In this document: piece after piece, positions 62,611-64,000 of the stretch
Layout of the letters: each line of letters begins with the position of its first letter
Numbering within the stretch: the first letter of the stretch is position 1
Source of the DNA: Roseobacter denitrificans OCh 114
Lineage (GTDB): Bacteria > Pseudomonadota > Alphaproteobacteria > Rhodobacterales > Rhodobacteraceae
Length of the DNA: 64,000 bases
Direction of reading: 5' to 3'
Assembly (NCBI RefSeq): GCF_000014045.1
Contig: NC_008209.1
Span: 2,379,001 to 2,443,000, forward strand
Notes under the pieces: generated by a model
Seen by the model: only the letters and a program-made list of their open reading frames with translations
Databases searched by the model: none
Told to the model about the DNA's origin: nothing
Translations under genes and position numbers: made by a program

Positions 62611-64000
62611 CTAGGCGGCTTTCGCGAGATTGCGCAACACGTAGTGCAGAACGCCGCCGTGCTCAATGTATTCGATTTCAATCGCGGTATCGATTCGACA
62701 TTTGAGCGTGATCGTTTTGGACGTGCCATCCGCCATCGTGATGGTGCAGGGCACTTCCTGCAGCGGCTGTATCGTGTCCAGACCGGAGATTGAAACTTTC
62801 TCCTCTCCGGTCAGGCCGAGCGATTTGCGGGTGTCGCCACCGGTGAATTCAAACGGGATCACTCCCATGCCCACGAGGTTCGAGCGGTGAATACGCTCAA
62901 AGCTCTCTGCGATCACAGCCTTGACGCCGAGCAGGGCCGTGCCCTTGGCCGCCCAGTCGCGCGACGATCCGGCCCCGTATTGTTCACCACCAAAGATCAC
63001 CAGCGGCTTGCCCGCGTCCTGATAGGCCATGGCAGCATCGTAAATCGACACCTGTTCACCATTGGGGCCTTTTGTGTATCCCCCCTCGACACCATCCAGC
63101 ATCTCATTCTTGATGCGGATGTTGGCAAAAGTGCCGCGCATCATGACCTCGTGGTTGCCACGACGTGAGCCGTAGGAGTTAAATTCCCGCACGGGCACCT
63201 GACGCTCGATTAGGTATTGCCCCGCTGGTGTCGTATCCTTGAAGGATCCCGCCGGTGAAATGTGGTCGGTGGTGATCATATCGCCGAGAATGGCCAGCAC
63301 GGATGCGTTTTCGATGTTGCTGATCGTGCCGGGTTCCTGCCCCATGCCCTGAAAATAGGGCGGGTTCTGAACATAGGTGGACGAAACGGGCCAGTCATAG
63401 ACCTTGCTGTCCGTGGTGCTGACGCCCTGCCATTTTTCATCGCCCTTGAAGACGTCGGCATATTTGGTCAGGAACGCCTCACGGGTCACGGTCTTTTCGA
63501 CCAGCTCCGCGACTTCCTGGCTGGTGGGCCAGATGTCCCTGAGGAACACATCATTGCCGTTCTGGTCCTGACCGATGGCGTCGGTGGCAAGGTTGATATC
63601 CAGCGTGCCCGCCAAAGCATAGGCCACGACCAGCGGCGGAGAGGCGAGGTAGTTGGCGCGTACATCCGGGCTGATGCGCCCTTCAAAGTTGCGGTTGCCC
63701 GACAGTACGGAGGTTGCCACCAGATCCCCCTCGGCAATCGCGTCCGAGATTTCCTTTTGCAGCGGGCCGGAGTTCCCGATGCAGGTGGTGCAGCCGTAGC
63801 CGACAAGGTTAAAGCCGATGCTGTCCAGATCGTCCTGCAGTCCTGCAGCTTCCAGATAGGCCGACACCACCTGACTGCCCGGCGCAAGCGATGTTTTCAC
63901 CCAAGGCTTGCGGTTAAGCCCCAAGGCGGCCGCCTTGCGCGCCACAAGGCCCGCGCCGATCATGACGTAGGGGTTTGATGTATTGGTGCAGGAAGTGATC
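62611..64000 (-). CDS. acnA: Aconitate hydratase AcnA, C-terminal part (cut by window edge)
   Basis: The C-terminal 460 residues or so of aconitase, which turns citrate into isocitrate in the TCA cycle. Iron-sulphur ligands are seen in ITSCTNTSNPYV (beyond the first Met in this window) and GYGCTTCIGNSGPL. The C-terminal domain shows AGSFKDTTPAGQYL, FNSYGSRRGNHEVMMRGTFAN, and GAGSSRDWAAKGTALLGVKAVIAESFERIHRSNLVGMG. The frame is open to base 64000; the ATG at 63963 is internal and not a start. The N-terminus lies outside the window. Confidence 0.97.
   Translation of the reverse strand, partial: ITSCTNTSNPYVMIGAGLVARKAAALGLNRKPWVKTSLAPGSQVVSAYLEAAGLQDDLDSIGFNLVGYGCTTCIGNSGPLQKEISDAIAEGDLVATSVLSGNRNFEGRISPDVRANYLASPPLVVAYALAGTLDINLATDAIGQDQNGNDVFLRDIWPTSQEVAELVEKTVTREAFLTKYADVFKGDEKWQGVSTTDSKVYDWPVSSTYVQNPPYFQGMGQEPGTISNIENASVLAILGDMITTDHISPAGSFKDTTPAGQYLIERQVPVREFNSYGSRRGNHEVMMRGTFANIRIKNEMLDGVEGGYTKGPNGEQVSIYDAAMAYQDAGKPLVIFGGEQYGAGSSRDWAAKGTALLGVKAVIAESFERIHRSNLVGMGVIPFEFTGGDTRKSLGLTGEEKVSISGLDTIQPLQEVPCTITMADGTSKTITLKCRIDTAIEIEYIEHGGVLHYVLRNLAKAA

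Noticed and set aside
1-64000. CRISPR array, toxin-antitoxin pair or defence island
   Set aside because: No regularly spaced repeats, no Cas-like proteins and no paired small genes with toxin or antitoxin folds were seen on either strand.

Overview
The window looks like a piece of chromosome from a marine Roseobacter-group alphaproteobacterium (Rhodobacteraceae). This rests on the protein types and the gene order: hom-glpX-recJ-tRNA-Glu, serS near yajC-secD-secF followed by ccmABCDG, putA divergent from an Lrp-type regulator, a VPLPA-CTERM surface protein, an alphaproteobacterial SOS box (GTTC-N7-GTTC), and a carnitine dehydrogenase fused to a thioesterase. Most genes are GC-rich. The stretch from about 18.7 to 25.5 kb is visibly poorer in GC. 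No rRNA, CRISPR array or intact mobile element was seen. Everything here is read by eye and has not been tested by database search.

Region by region. 0-9.6 kb is accessory: the end of an FG-GAP repeat gene broken by an in-frame amber codon, two TetR regulators with their likely operators, a small operon (DsrE-like, PNPOx-like flavoprotein, GFA protein), and a LysR regulator divergent from an NDH-2-like oxidoreductase and an SDR. 9.8-10.2 kb holds a decayed tyrosine integrase beside dusA, a known integration target. 10.3-18.5 kb carries dusA, a 2OG-oxygenase-like protein, an inositol-phosphatase family protein, a rhomboid protease, putA/putR and a TPR protein. tRNA-Leu, a chemoreceptor, a decayed IS481-type transposase and metG follow up to 25.5 kb. 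25.5-28.1 kb has an MFS transporter, a YceI protein and an ImuA-like gene with an SOS box.

28.2-32.2 kb is a compact carnitine-degradation operon. L-carnitine dehydrogenase makes 3-dehydrocarnitine, a BKACE-family enzyme should convert it with acetyl-CoA to betainyl-CoA and acetoacetate, and the fused thioesterase should release glycine betaine. A lipocalin-like lipoprotein is translationally coupled inside it. A non-pyrrolysine MttB-family methyltransferase at 37.6 kb could act further along quaternary-amine breakdown, but that link is inference. Two c-di-GMP modules lie at 35-41 kb: a PleD-like cyclase whose first receiver domain lacks its phosphorylation site, and an H-NOX protein translationally coupled to a diguanylate cyclase, in which the canonical haem ligand is replaced by proline.

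40.9-45.2 kb is an RND efflux pair. 45.8-60.1 kb is core housekeeping: tRNA-Glu, recJ, glpX, hom, serS, a secreted protease, the Sec accessory genes and cytochrome c maturation genes. 60.2-61.5 kb is a decayed sugar ABC transporter, followed by the VPLPA-CTERM protein and the C-terminal part of aconitase, cut by the window edge.

No wholly new multi-gene system could be shown. The strongest leads are the H-NOX lacking its axial histidine, the SOS-boxed solitary imuA-like gene, the lipoprotein in the carnitine operon, and the TetR-controlled DsrE/flavoprotein/GFA operon.
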